NCBI GenBank assembly: GCA_963669155.1
Contig: OZ022579.1
Span: 21,988,571-22,052,570, forward strand
Length of the DNA stretch: 64,000 nt
Direction: 5' to 3'
Origin: Arbacia lixula
Taxonomy: Eukaryota > Echinodermata > Echinoidea > Arbacioida > Arbaciidae
The translations under genes and the position numbers were made by a program. Positions 22,701 to 31,500 of this stretch are shown here, in pieces; position 1 is the stretch's first letter, and each line of letters begins with the position of its first letter. The notes under the pieces are model-generated. The model was not told the DNA's origin, did not search any database, and saw only the letters and a program-made list of their open reading frames with translations.

Positions 22701-22853
22701 TTATCACGTAGCAAGCATCAAGAGCTAGGGGCTGAGATGATGTATAGCCCTCCATCATTTGCTCTCTTTCCCTTGTCCAAGGGGTTTGTTATTAGTCTAC
22801 GCCATGCTCTCAAGGAATTTAAGGAGTCTTTGCAGCAGGCAGGTATCAGTTAA
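1269..22853 (+). CDS. UBE2O: UBE2O, E2/E3 hybrid ubiquitin-conjugating enzyme (5' end outside window)
   Basis: Seventeen exons splice into one open frame: 1269-1427, 1973-2116, 3036-3142, 3574-5020, 5711-5813, 6606-6705, 7184-7346, 7879-7974, 8881-9029, 9872-9986, 16261-16459, 17420-17517, 17886-17948, 19304-19507, 20186-20365, 21175-21254 and 22262-22853 (stop). All junctions are GT-AG and all phases agree, giving 1332 visible residues plus stop. Human UBE2O has about 1290 in total, so this protein is longer, mainly because of a large acidic exon. UBE2O is a cytosolic and nuclear E2 with built-in E3 activity that multi-mono-ubiquitylates unassembled or basic proteins such as ribosomal proteins. 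The conserved SH3-like CR1 and CR2 blocks, the coiled region, the UBC domain and the C-terminal LFPLSKGF motif are recognised from family knowledge. The N-terminal exon or exons lie upstream of the window. Identification is firm; individual exon ends are from inspection. Confidence 0.97.
2486..2965. mobile_element. MITE of the 'AAGGGATAGTCNACCCTGAA' family
   Basis: Inverted termini (aagggatagtctaccctgaa on the left; the right arm ends attaaaacctacatatc and acagggtacactttctcttt). The arms contain two facing copies of a GTGATGTCACAAAATC-type motif and gctctcccatatattgtg. Other copies are at 13998-16137 (interrupted), 24842-25250, 32147-32420 (partial) and 60823-61312. Confidence 0.75.
3143..3573. 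other. UBE2O intron, nothing recognised
   Basis: AT-rich intron between the exons ending 3142 and starting 3574. I see no repeat family, RNA gene or coding potential. Confidence 0.8.
3574..5020 (+). CDS. UBE2O: UBE2O giant central exon with acidic tract and basic nuclear-localisation-like run
   Basis: A single 1447-nt exon, entered in phase 2 and left in phase 0, encodes visible residues 137 to 619. It opens with [12 protein letters not shown], crosses a long low-complexity stretch rich in Glu, Asp, Ser and Gly, has an acidic run of five Asp and two Glu followed by a Lys/Arg-rich NLS-like run (residues around KRARKQK and PKKRKD), and ends at VDVLWQ. The last motif joins to DGSYESDI in the next exon and matches human ADVMWQDGS, which starts CR2. 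The human protein also places an acidic segment and a basic NLS just before CR2, but the present segment is longer. The acceptor is ctgtag and the donor gtgagt. A probable helical segment lies around residues [18 protein letters not shown]. Confidence 0.93.
5566..5623 (+). repeat. GT microsatellite followed by poly-G
   Basis: About 20 GT repeats run from 5566 to 5609 and pass into a run of about 12 G. The tract lies in the UBE2O intron 5021-5710, about 90 bp before the next acceptor. The rest of that intron shows nothing else. Confidence 0.95.
5711..7974 (+). CDS. UBE2O: UBE2O exons encoding conserved region 2
   Basis: Four exons (5711-5813, 6606-6705, 7184-7346, 7879-7974) encode [66 protein letters not shown] and then [19 protein letters not shown]. 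They align one-to-one with human NEFCPGDFVVDKR, SVYDIADHPDFRF and ILPQHLYNIE. In the family, CR2 is a second SH3-like substrate-recognition module. Phases are 0/1, 1/2, 2/0 and 0/0. The exon at 7184-7346 ends in an acidic stretch (GEGEGEEEE) whose DNA is tandemly duplicated into the following intron, described separately. Confidence 0.95.
5814..6605. other. UBE2O intron with low-similarity sequence only
   Basis: AT-rich intron. A short ORF near 6354-6671 overlaps the following exon in another frame and has no coding character. No transposon ends recognised. Confidence 0.7.
7290..7710 (+). repeat. 110-bp tandem repeat spanning the 3' end of a UBE2O exon and its splice donor
   Basis: Four copies begin at 7290, 7400, 7510 and 7620, a spacing of exactly 110 bp. 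Each unit has 57 bp derived from the exon end and 53 bp of intron. Copy 1 includes the real exon end and donor at 7347. Copies 2 and 3 keep an acceptor-like cccag directly before position 7400 or 7510, an open 57-nt block (7400-7456 and 7510-7566) in phase 0, and the same gtaaag donor. Each would add 19 residues beginning WEGEGEEEE. Copy 4 (7620 onward) has lost the donor (atgagt) and decays after about 7700. Whether copies 2 and 3 are spliced in is not known; the separating introns would be only 53 bp. Confidence 0.93.
7975..8880. other. UBE2O intron, no clear features
   Basis: The 906-bp intron has a fragment near 8060-8100 (ggcgatgttgcatatata, attgtaacttatca) resembling one arm of the MITE at 20473-20613. 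Otherwise I see nothing. Confidence 0.6.
8881..16459 (+). CDS. UBE2O: UBE2O exons encoding acidic linker and coiled region before the UBC domain
   Basis: Three exons: 8881-9029 (phase 0 to 2), 9872-9986 (phase 2 to 0) and 16261-16459 (phase 0 to 1). The first encodes [23 protein letters not shown], equivalent to the human SSDEWEDDSDSWETD segment. The other two are highly charged ([28 protein letters not shown]) and low in recognisable similarity, so they are assigned by splice phase and position. The human coiled-coil segment lies here, but I do not see a clear heptad pattern. The 6.3-kb intron between the last two exons is packed with transposons. The final exon is bracketed by a MITE ending near 16137 and another starting at 16498. 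Confidence 0.8.
9030..9871. other. UBE2O intron with a C-rich tract at the donor
   Basis: A polypyrimidine run of C with one T begins within 10 bp of the donor (9035-9055). The remaining intron, including about 9500-9720 with repeated TGACGTCACAAAAT-like motifs, contains no recognised gene or complete element. Confidence 0.6.
10128..13687. mobile_element. 3.56-kb non-autonomous PIF/Harbinger-like DNA transposon
   Basis: The ends are perfect inverted repeats beginning AGGCGGATTCACACTGCAT, extending with CCGACATTCCGACATACGACACGAC on both sides for at least 50 bp. They are flanked by the direct duplication TTA at 10125-10127 and 13688-13690, the TWA-type target site typical of PIF/Harbinger transposons. 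The interior has reiterated GACA/TGTC motifs near each end, a 26-bp direct repeat at about 12310-12360, purine-rich (13030-13110) and pyrimidine-rich (13130-13490) tracts, and no ORF longer than about 105 codons, so it lacks a transposase. It sits in the largest UBE2O intron. Confidence 0.8.
13998..16137. mobile_element. MITE (TTAAAGGGGAAG ends) split by a nested AGGTCA-array element
   Basis: The left arm (from 13998, ttaaaggggaagatcaccctg) and right end (to 16137, cagggtgaacttccccttta) are inverted copies. The right arm is interrupted after catttgtctctttt at about 14458 and resumes at attgaaaccaaaataattcc at about 16097. This is the same family as 2486-2965. The interruption shows that the array element inserted later. 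Confidence 0.85.
14459..16095 (+). mobile_element. AGGTCA-array element, copy A (eight 157-bp units), in UBE2O
   Basis: The left end is a hairpin GTCTCGCC...GGCGAGAC (14461-14489), followed by a CCGTCGTC-type microsatellite. Then come eight tandem units of about 157 bp (14557-15840), a unique tail, and a right end GTGGGCGAGACACAATATTGC. Each unit contains direct AGGTCA half-sites separated by 7, 1 and 4 bases (first set at 14680, 14693, 14700 and 14710). Tail, hairpin and central tandem array resemble Helentron-type or pearl/Tsp-like non-autonomous elements of marine invertebrates. No protein is encoded; the apparent 61-codon ORFs are unit shadows. Confidence 0.85.
16498..16657. mobile_element. 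160-bp palindromic MITE, GGGGCCCCGTAACATAAA ends
   Basis: The left end ggggccccgtaacataaatg and the right end catttt...tttatgttatggggccc form a hairpin with ttgcgatcaattgcaa in both arms. It starts 38 bp after the UBE2O donor at 16460. Confidence 0.8.
16658..17419. other. UBE2O intron remainder, nothing recognised
   Basis: About 760 bp of AT-rich intron up to the UBC-domain exon at 17420. No RNA gene or repeat end recognised. Confidence 0.7.
17420..21254 (+). CDS. UBE2O: UBE2O catalytic UBC (E2) domain exons
   Basis: Exons 17420-17517, 17886-17948, 19304-19507, 20186-20365 and 21175-21254. They encode [29 protein letters not shown] across a junction, then [63 protein letters not shown] and [17 protein letters not shown]. 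The catalytic cysteine is the TGT codon at 19475-19477, in [11 protein letters not shown]. The usual E2 HPN tripeptide is replaced by NPN in RLNPNLY, as in human UBE2O and BIRC6-type large E2s. The visible numbering puts Cys at about residue 1039. All core UBC elements are intact, so an active enzyme is expected. Confidence 0.97.
18369..18792. mobile_element. Half copy plus near-perfect hairpin MITE (GGGGGGTGTTTCACCAAGC ends)
   Basis: From 18610 to 18792 two arms of about 80 bp are nearly exact inverted copies: ggggggtgtttcaccaagct on the left and its complement at the right, each containing TTCGTAA and ACGAACGACT motifs. A single arm of the same family lies at 18369-18440. Both are in the UBE2O intron between 17948 and 19304. 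Confidence 0.85.
19536..19930. repeat. Mosaic tandem repeat: TATAAAGACCA units with TA, GATA and GA microsatellites
   Basis: Starting 29 bp after the donor of the catalytic-cysteine exon, cagtcaaacctgtctataaa opens an array of about 62-bp units (ccagtggctataa.gaccactgtctataaagaccatgatctatataca). It then runs through (TA)n, (GATA)n and (GA)n at about 19705-19806 and ends in degenerate units. The first 20 bp resemble pogo-like terminal repeats. Confidence 0.8.
20473..20613. mobile_element. 141-bp hairpin MITE (GGGCCATGTTGCAT ends)
   Basis: Left end gggccatgttgcatacaggt and right end acctatatgcaacatggccc are inverted copies, with caattattgtaactta-type motifs inside. UBE2O intron 20366-21174; nothing else seen in that intron. 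Confidence 0.8.
21255..22261. other. Last UBE2O intron
   Basis: It contains facing short motifs around 21290-21535 (ccatttggtccaa and ttggaccaaatgg; cacyaattcgtc-type), suggesting a decayed inverted-repeat element of about 245 bp. The remainder is AT-rich without features. Confidence 0.5.
22262..22853 (+). CDS. UBE2O: UBE2O terminal exon with polyglycine tract
   Basis: The last exon starts after ttggcag in phase 2, completing [10 protein letters not shown] (human LVNRIESWLE). It continues through a Ser/Gly-rich linker and ends with [29 protein letters not shown] and stop TAA at 22851-22853, matching the human C-terminal [12 protein letters not shown] block. A run of GGA/GAG triplets at about 22626-22664 encodes 11 consecutive Gly, followed by a Ser/Leu-rich run; it is a likely length-variable microsatellite. 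The stop codon and the conserved end show that the gene is complete at this side. Confidence 0.95.
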
Positions 22854-23648
22854 CCCTCACATTACCAGGTATTCACATATTCATGCCAATGGTAACGAGA
22901 GAGTTAGCCAGTAGCATTAGGCCTATATATAACCCTGCAATAGATAGGGAGATATATTTATTGTAATTTATCACCATGTTTAAAGGTCCACATATGGAAT
23001 AGATATCATTCACTGTGGCTTGAAAATAATTGTGTGACTACTTCCTTCAATTACAAATGCAGAATACATGATAAATTCATTGAATATATGTGAGTAAATA
23101 TAATAAACAAGTCATCCTCCTCAAATGTGTACAATTATTTAGAAATTTATTTTTTGTTAACTCATTTCCATTGTTTTTCTCTCCTAGAGGTATCACTGGT
23201 ATTACTGGGACAGTTGTTCAACCCTCTCAGTATTAAGCAAGGAGAAGCTGAATGACTGATTGCACCCATGGCGCTGAGAGGGTTAAGAGTGATTACATAA
23301 TAATAATATTGTGGAAAACTGGAAAAAGGGGTGGGGTGGGTGGAATTTAAAAGGTACTGAGGAGACCTTTATGCTCTTGCTCATGTCACTAAAAAAGACA
23401 CAGAAAGAAACTGAAAAGACAATTGAGCCTGTCTATAAAGGCCGCTCCTAAGAAAACAGAGAAATTGGTCTTTTATAAGTTACAGATGGTCTTTGTAGAC
23501 AGTTGCAATTGCTTGCAAGCAGCTCTGAATGGATTGAAATCAAGTGGTCTTTACAAATGGATGGCCTTTACACACAGCGGTGTTTGTAGATACGTTTGAT
23601 CAAGTACATTGTTGGCACTACTTAAGCCAGTGCTGCCCTAATAGGAAT
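22854..23648. other. UBE2O 3' flank
   Basis: 3' UTR and flank with one AATAAA at 23102. From about 23420 to 23600 there are degenerate ctataaaggcc and gtggtctttaca motifs related to the array at 19536-19930. No gene seen. Confidence 0.6.
23102..23107 (+). terminator. Candidate UBE2O polyadenylation signal
   Basis: AATAAA lies about 250 bp after the UBE2O stop codon, the first match in the 3' flank on the coding strand. No GT-rich downstream element was verified, so this is a candidate only. Confidence 0.4.
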
Positions 23649-23864
23649 TACTGTATACACCATATATTTTGCGAGTCTAATTTTTCGCGAATGAGGACTT
23701 CTCGACCATTTCGCAAGTGGTTAAATTCGCGATCGTGGAGTACTAGTACTAGTAGTATATGTGATCGTGCACGTCGTGTTCATGTTTTCGCGCGTTGTTA
23801 ATTTCGAGAATATTATCCGACTCGCGAATATAAAAACCCTGCGAAATATATGGCGTATACAGTA
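23649..23864. mobile_element. 216-bp MITE with TACTGTATACACCATATATTT ends
   Basis: Left tactgtatacaccatatatt and right aaatatatggcgtatacagt are inverted repeats. The interior is CpG-rich with ttcgcgaat motifs in both orientations. Confidence 0.8.
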
Positions 23865-24841
23865 GTGTCAATAACCGGACTATACCAGTTTACACATTCA
23901 AAAAAAAACTTCCACATGTAGACAAATTAGAGTATCAACAGATTTATCATGGAGTAACTTATTTATTACCAAATACTTGAACAGAGGCTATTGAATGGAG
24001 ATATTGTTTGGTACTCGTGTTTATTTATGTTAAATGTGCAAGCAACTGGATTAATTTATTGATGATGATAGTTGTTGGTAGCTGATTATTGGCAATGAGT
24101 TGTTAAACAGTACTATGAGAGAATGGGAAGTGTTCTATGAACAGTGAAAGTGGAAATCAGACAAGGTTTGTGGTTACCATCAGTAACACTGTGTTGACAG
24201 ACATGCATAAATTTGCATACATATCGAAAATGGCCAATAAGCTGTTTTCGTAATGTATTCAAAATTTCCTTCCTAAATGCGTAGTAAAGCTTTCTAAGTA
24301 ACATGTTATTACATTCACCTGTATCTAGTGATCCAGATATAATGAGTAAAATGTGCTCTGAATTGATTTGTTGTTGCAAGTTGGACAAACCTCAGACAAG
24401 CTATGGCATTACCATTACTTACGTATTTTTTGACAGATGTGCATAAATTTTGCATACCATTTATGCAAATTGATCAAGCACTGCTAGTTTTCAGAAAAAT
24501 AAGAAACAAAACTGAGTTATTCTATGCATACATTTACATCAATAGATATTAGGACAATAATTTTTTGCAAAAGTTAATTTTCGCGGCACAGCACACTACA
24601 ACATTTTCATGTGCAAGAAATACTTGTTACTTCAAAATAATGCATCCTTTGCATTAAAATCATCAACAAAGCCCCAAGCAATGCATGATCCTGAGCATTT
24701 AAAGCAATTTACAGTTGATGGCTGTGCAATGCGTCACAGGATGTGCACATGTTGAATGCCAGTGCTAGTAACTCCAGAACCCCTGATAGACTGACTCTAG
24801 CCTGCTAAAGATACCACAATCTTTTTAAATTTGCCTTGACA

Positions 24842-25250
24842 TTAAAGGAATAGCCAACCCTGAAATTAATTTGGCTTTAATGAAAGCAGAAACATGCAAG
24901 AAACATATTAGTGAAGATTTAATGAAAATCTGTCAAAGGGCAAGAAAGTTACAATTAAAGTTTTGATTTTGTGACATCACGTTGCTCTCCCATATGCTGT
25001 GTACTAATTATTTTTGAAATGGTGATTTTCTTGAAAGGATATACATCATTTAACCTGTGCATCTGATACATCATTCGAAACAAGTTTCACATACCTTTAT
25101 GAAACAAAAAATTCCTTCATCCAAAACAGAACAAGAAATTAAAACTTTAAAAAGTCATAGCTTTCTTATCCTTCAACATATTTTCATCAAACCTTCACTT
25201 ATGTGTTTCCTTCATATTTCTGCTTTTATTAAAACCAACCTAATTGTAGT
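24842..25250. mobile_element. MITE of the 'AAAGGAATAGCCAACCCTGAA' family, intergenic copy
   Basis: Same family as 2486-2965, with inverted arms (aaaggaatagccaaccctga and cttttattaaaaccaaccta) and the internal gttctcccatatg-type motif. Just upstream (24565-24735) lies a fragment also found at 51180-51360 (cgcggcacagcacac, attaaaatcatcaaca). Confidence 0.7.
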
Positions 25251-25394
25251 TTACATTGTGTTCTGCGAAAGTGCAAAAATTCTTGGTTTTACAGTACTGG
25301 AAGATAACTTTCTTGCCAAATTGTGCGACTTCTCCTGACCATGACTTGTATGTGCAGCTGGAGATGTATTCTGAGAGTGATCTTCGTCCCGTGG

Positions 25395-25605
25395 CTCACG
25401 GTTAGATTTTCGGGCTTTGTGAACCCTGGTCCAGACAGGATATCAACATTAGCCATGGAACTGTAGTAATAAAGAGGGGTTTAGTTTATTTGTGCCCTAT
25501 AAGTTTATTCATAGCCTGTTGTCTATTGTCCGTACAGCAGATAACATGGGAGTCGTGCTGCTTAGTAACTTAATAGAGAAAAGCCACCCTGCAAATCACA
25601 GGAAA
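25395..25605. repeat. Interspersed repeat shared with 43985-44200, 49905-49985 and 57470-57600
   Basis: Shared blocks: ttcgggctttgtgaaccct, ccatggaactgtagt, tgccctataagtttatt, gggagtcgtgctgcttagta. The copy at 43985-44200 is inverted. The termini form an imperfect palindrome (ggttagattttcgggctt and aaaagccaccctg). Confidence 0.65.
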
Positions 25606-27340
25606 GAACAGATGATTTTTTTACTTCAGTTTTGACTTCAATACCCTAAGATCCATAACTGTGAGGGGCCGTTTTGCACAGTTATTTAATTTAATTAGTT
25701 TTCGGAATTGACTTAGCGAAAACAGTTTTGGATTTCAGATTCTTTCAGATGTATGAATGATTCCATGATGCTGTATCAAAGATGTCAGCAGAAGCAAAGT
25801 TTCCATTGTGATCATATCATTTATGGGGCAGGAAAAATGTGAGTTTATATCGAACAACTCCTTTGTATGTGTGTATATGTTGTATTTATTGATGTACTTC
25901 GGTATTTATGTCATTCTGCCAGTGCTGAAAATTGCGCATAATTTCTACATGTACTTTAATCAAGCAAAAATGTGCAACATTGGAAAAGAAATTGATTTGT
26001 TGTCTTGCCAAGACAAATAATCGTCATGTTCTGTGAAAATCAATCACATCAAACATTCAATGAAATTATGATGAATATTAAAATGATATTATTAGCGAGT
26101 AATGAAAAAGCCTGTTGAAAAAATATTAAAAATTTGTATTTAAAGATACCTTGAAAAAAAAGTTGTAAAGATAACTGTAAAAATCTTTATATTGTAATCA
26201 CAATGTCTTGAGCTCCATGTGCTGTTAATTGAAAATACAAAACAAAGCAAATTATAGGTTTAACTGCAAAAAGAAAAAAAATGTGGGGATTTATGAAGAG
26301 AAGTAGCTGAAACCTGTCATTCAGCTTTTGTATGAATACATTGTTGATATATCATGAGAAGATTTATCTGCATTATTAATATTAAAGTTATCATTGATAT
26401 AGATTCTGAGATTAAATCCAATTTTAGAATTTGATTCAGCTCTCTCTGAAAGGTTTATGGTGTTTCCACATCCTTCTCTTTTAAAGGAATCCTGAGCATG
26501 GATGACAGGAAGTCAGCTAAAAGGTTTAAATGTCAGAAGAAGAGCACATAAGATTTGGCTCACATATGCAAATTAAGGGATTAACAGGCATGACAACGTA
26601 GCACAACGCGGTAGACAGAGTTGTGTTTGTGCTGTGAGGTAGATGATTGCAGTCGATCTTCATCCTGAAGTTTTCATGTATCGAATTTGATGACACAAAT
26701 AATGACATCAGTTTGTGTACTTCTCTACTCAAACAAAATGGTCACAAGTGCCAAACTACACATAATTAAATTTAAAAAAATGAAAAATTGCCATTTGAGG
26801 TTTTTCCGAGCATGCCCCACTTTCTGACAAAGTTTGGAGCCAGAAAAAAAATCTGCTTTAAGCCTTTCAGTACCAAGCCAGGCACAGTTTATTCACTTAT
26901 TACACATTTCATGCACTTGTGGTATTTAGAGGGATAATTGAGATATTGAAGTTCATGTTTTTGCCTTGATGGTGTGAAGCATAGCAAGGCTGCACATTTA
27001 CAGCGAGTGGTTGATTTGTCACTTACTTCTTTTTTGCAACTTAAACCTCTCTGTGCTTTGTGTCCATTATACTTGTGCAAAAAGGCAACGCTGGCACACA
27101 AAGACCTTAAAGCAACACACTGATGACCTTGGATGACCTCTGGAACCGCTGTATGGCATATCTTATGTACTGTATTCAAATCGACACAATGTTGTTCATG
27201 TCGTGCGAATTAAATCAGCCTCAAATTGAAGAACTTCCTTCTTGCGTTTTTTACACTTGTTCTTCGTAGAGGATCTGATGCACTGGTGTTTGTGATGAAA
27301 AGTTAGTGTGACCGATGTTCAGGAGAGATGGTGAGAAGAA
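25606..27340. other. Intergenic AT-rich stretch without recognised features
   Basis: No exon, RNA gene or complete repeat was recognised between the repeat above and the GA microsatellite upstream of COIL. Confidence 0.6.
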
Positions 27341-27344
27341 AGTG

Positions 27345-27347
27345 AAA

Positions 27348-27379
<32 letters not shown>

Positions 27380-27412
27380 AGAGAGAGAGAGAGAGTGTGA
27401 GAGAGTGAGATA

Positions 27413-27509
<97 letters not shown>

Positions 27510-27511
27510 GG
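27345..27511. repeat. GA microsatellite, about 165 bp
   Basis: Nearly uninterrupted (GA)n with occasional GGGA and GTGA interruptions, about 800 bp upstream of the COIL start codon. The ORFs read in it (poly RE or SL) are artefacts. Confidence 0.95.
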
Positions 27512-28304
27512 AGGGAGTAGCACGGAGAAGTGGAAGAGACACAAACAAGATGCAAAGAAGAGAAGAGAATATTGTTTGGAGAGAGAAGGTGAGAAACACC
27601 AACAGGAAAAGGGATTAAAATGTGGGAAATGCACATCCATTCTGAAAAATATATTTGATCCACTTTTAATTCTTCTTCTTCTTCCTCTGTAAAAATCATA
27701 TTTTCTTAATTATTGTTTATTTCTTGCGCAACTATAAATAGTCAAAACTGAGAGAGATAAAGTATGCCACAACCATGAATATTGTTGCGTCTTATATGCG
27801 TGCATAGATAAATTTTAATGTCCCAAATAAAAAAGTTCGGATATATCGAGTTAAACAAAAAAAATGAACAGGGAGAGGAACACAAAGCTTTAGTAGAAGT
27901 TGAGAGGTATCGAGGGGATTAGATAAGGGAGGGAGAGAAAGATTGCTAAGAATACGCAGACGTGGATAAATGGAAGGGGAGGGATCGTGGAACAACAGCA
28001 TGGTGATTATAAAAGTATACTGTCGCTGTTAATGAATATGAAATCACAGATCACGGCAAATTTGCACATCCACCAACTTCTGTTTGCTGCCATCACCGTT
28101 CATAATCCATTATTCGCACGAGTGCTGAACGTCTTCTTGTCGTCTCGTCATAAAGTCTACTCGAATATATCGGGGCCTTTCCCCTTTACATTGAATATTT
28201 ATGCCTGAAGACTGATTAGCTTCGATTATTGTGGACTTAAAAATTGATTTGGATCATTGCTTCGTACGGTCTGGACTCAGAGGAAAGACAGAAGCTAGGA
28301 AACA

Positions 28305-28558
28305 ATGTCGAATTCATCGTGTATTCGTGTGCGGCTGCTTTTCGACGACTGCACACCTTTCCACCCGGGCGGCGTCGGGCGAAGAAAGTGTTGGTTCCTG
28401 CTGAATGCTGATGCGTGCCGCAGAATTACAGACGTGGAACATTGTATCCGAGAGACATTTCGTCTTGGCAAATCCTCCCATATTGAATTACTTTTGGATG
28501 ACTTTGTACTACCACCATTCGAGAGATCAGAACTTATTCATGAAAATGATATCATAAG
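28305..28558 (+). CDS. COIL: COIL exon 1: N-terminal ubiquitin-like self-association domain
   Basis: The exon encodes MSNSSCIRVRLLFDDCTPFH, then CWFLLNADACRRITDVEHCI, IELLLDDFVLPPFE and LIHENDIIR. This matches the coilin N-terminal fold (human RLRLLFDYPPP..., LLLEGAFLPPRETVCLVRDNDCLRV). It ends in phase 2 before a gtgggt donor at 28559. About 95 bp of likely 5' UTR precede the ATG. A TATA-like run occurs near 27733 but is 570 bp upstream and probably chance. Confidence 0.93.
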
Positions 28559-31500
28559 GTGGGTTTTTAGTACGGCCAGGCCCAGGCCGAGGCTGGGCTG
28601 GGTCTGGGAATGAAACCTTAGTAGTACTGTCCGTAGTGATGAAATGATGCACTAGTGACTAGTCTGTATGACTAGACTTAGGACAGACTTTACTTGAGAA
28701 TGCATTTATTCAATGCAATGACAGTTAATAGTTATGTACTGAACGTCATTGTTTGCCGAAGGAGTTGGCTGTTAAGGTTTAACTTAATGATCAGAATTTT
28801 TTTAATGGTATAGAGGGTCTTTCCCATCGCAGTCCAGAGACTGAATTAAGAGGGATGTTACAATGTGAGCTCTGGTCGCTGGATACATGAACATATCATG
28901 CACACATATGTGCACCATCTCCATTCCCTGGGGAGTATTCCTTGCCCGCTGCACGATATCGGCGCTGGGTCAAGATCATTCACATAATCATACACCTCCT
29001 ACCAGGTACCCATTTATACTCCTGGGTGGAGAGCAGCAATGTGGATAAAGTATCTTGCTGAAGGACACAAGTGCCATGGGTGGGATTGAACCTGGGACCT
29101 TGAGATCTTCAGTCACAATACACAACCACCACACCACGACACCTCCACCAGTAATTGTGATATTCACAAATTCACAATTTATTTTGAATATGTCTGATTT
29201 AGCTGGGCGCTAGATTCTCAGTATCCATAATGTATGTGTAGTCTTTAAGCATTTGTTAGTCTATAGCTATGAAAGTGTTCAGTTTGATATAGAATATCAG
29301 CATCAATCTCTGTAAAAAAAAAAAAAAAAATCAATTTTTTTAATTTCTTAACTTAAAGGTGAAAACATCACATAAAGATATGACATTTTCCCGTGCATAA
29401 AGTGATTTTTCTTTCCTTGTCCCGAACAGAGTGCGACTTTTGGAAAGTGACTCTCTGCCATCAGGAACGTCCAAGATGATCCACAGTGGGCATCAAGACA
29501 ATAGAAGCACATGCAAGGACATTAGCAGTGATGGTAGCAGTAGGAACGAAAGCCTACCCAGCACCTCAACCTTTAGTGTAGTATCCAGTGCAAAGAAGAG
29601 AAAGAAGGAAAGGACCCAGAAGCACTCAAAGACAATTGAAAATGTACATGTAGAATTCGAAGGACAAGATGCGAGGAGCCAAAAGGACTGCAACAAAACC
29701 ACCCCAGAAGTCGTGCAAGCGACAGTTATTTCTCATGATCGGGTGAATGGTGAAAAGAAAAGTCGGAGGAAAAAGTTGAGCCAGAAGCAGAGGACTCAGT
29801 TGGCAAAAAGAGCAAAACGGCGATCAACGTCATCGTCAGACTCTGAAGACAATCAACAGAGTGTGTCTCAGGGACATGGGCCGGCTGTTTCAAGCATTGC
29901 AGGGAGAACAAATGGAAGTCATATATCTGCTCTAGGCTCCAGGAAGACAGATTCAAACCAGCCTTGCGTGAATGGAAATGCCAAAAGAAATGTTGCGACC
30001 AGACCAGTGAAACCTGCAGCGATAGGCAGGGTAGTTAGGAGTAAAGCAAAAGCAGACAGTTCAGACTCGGAGTCTAGTTCTACAGAGGAAGAAAATGCCA
30101 CTTTAAAGAAGCCTACCAGTATATCACCACACAAGAAAACTGTCAAGAACAGTTGTCCTGGGAGTTCACTTGCACGTAAGGCAAAAAGTATGAAGCAGTC
30201 TTCATCCTCGTCTTCTTCCATGTCTTCCTTATCATCAGCGTCTGAGTCCGAGAAAACAATGCAAATTAAATCCACCGAGAAGGTAAAACATAATAAAAAG
30301 CCAGTGACAACAATAGTCAGCTCCACAGCTAGCGGAGTGACAGTCCATGCTGTAAATCCAGCCAAAGAGAGGATATTAGCAACACCTTCGTCGGTTACAG
30401 TAGTCACCAGTGTGAAGAAGTCACAGTCAAAGTCGTCTGATAAACATGTAAGGTTTTCTTCAGAATCTGAAAATGGAGCGGAGGAAGAAGACGTAACTGT
30501 ACCCTTTGCTGCTGCTGGACAGATTCAGACTACTGTGGAAGGGGAGAATGTGGCGCATAGACAGGTAGTGAATGAACAGCTGACATGTGCACTGAGAAGG
30601 AACACGAAGGAGGCACAGCGAGTAGGAGAGGAGGAGAAATCAACTCTTGACTGCCCTACTCCAGATCATGAACCTGAGAGGAGTTCTGGAAATGTCTTAA
30701 TGCCAGCATGGGTAATCTTATTAATATGAATATATAAATTTTAATTCTGTTTTACTTTATTGTTTTATAAGGACCCGAGCTAAAAATTGAGGGCGACGGT
30801 TTAACCTGAACCTAATCCTAACCCTCGCTTTTTAGATTACGCTAAGTTAGCAAGTGTTGGAGTTACCCCTGACCACGATCATAAATACATGTGTCTTCAT
30901 AGCCTATATAATTCAATGTCATTAAATTACACACTAAGGAATTTAATGCAATGACCTCAGAAATACTTTAATGTGTTACTGGGCCTTTTACTTCAATGTG
31001 TATGGACTGAAACTTATTGTGCTTGGTAAATTTAGTTCAATTAAATCAAATACATGACTGAACCCTTCAAAATCCTCATTTGTTTTGCTAATCCAAACTT
31101 CATTCAAAAACATATTGATGATATGCAGCTCTTTCCATTCATCTCTGCATAATTCTTCAGACTGTTTAGTGAAAATCCCATTATGCACCACACAGCCACA
31201 TTCAGAGTTTGTTTGCAGTCATGTCTGCTTCTGGAGCCTGTTGCATAAAGCTTGCCATTAATGGTAACTCTGCCATGAATGGTAATTACCATGGTAACAC
31301 GACTTGACAGCCAATCACATTCAAGATTTCCATAGAAGTTGCTATTGGTAGCAAAGTTACCATTAATGGTATATTTTATGCAACAGGGCCCTGGTCTAGT
31401 GCATGTATAAGACTACATGTTCACTTCTTGAAAACGAATGCAGCCTGAAAGATCTGGCAACTGCTAATGAGAAGGCCTTCCACTGAGCAAGACCCTGCCC

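Noticed and set aside
27251-27699. Ser/Leu-rich and Arg/Glu-rich ORFs
   Set aside because: Six-frame artefacts of a GA microsatellite.
27733-27740. TATA-like TATAAATA as the COIL promoter
   Set aside because: It is 570 bp from the ATG with no supporting initiator, in AT-rich DNA where such matches are expected.
30712-30729. COIL exon 2 ending at an in-frame stop at 30729, giving a truncated protein
   Set aside because: A gtaatc donor at 30712 links in phase 0 to the conserved Tudor-domain exon. A short isoform by intron retention remains possible but unsupported.
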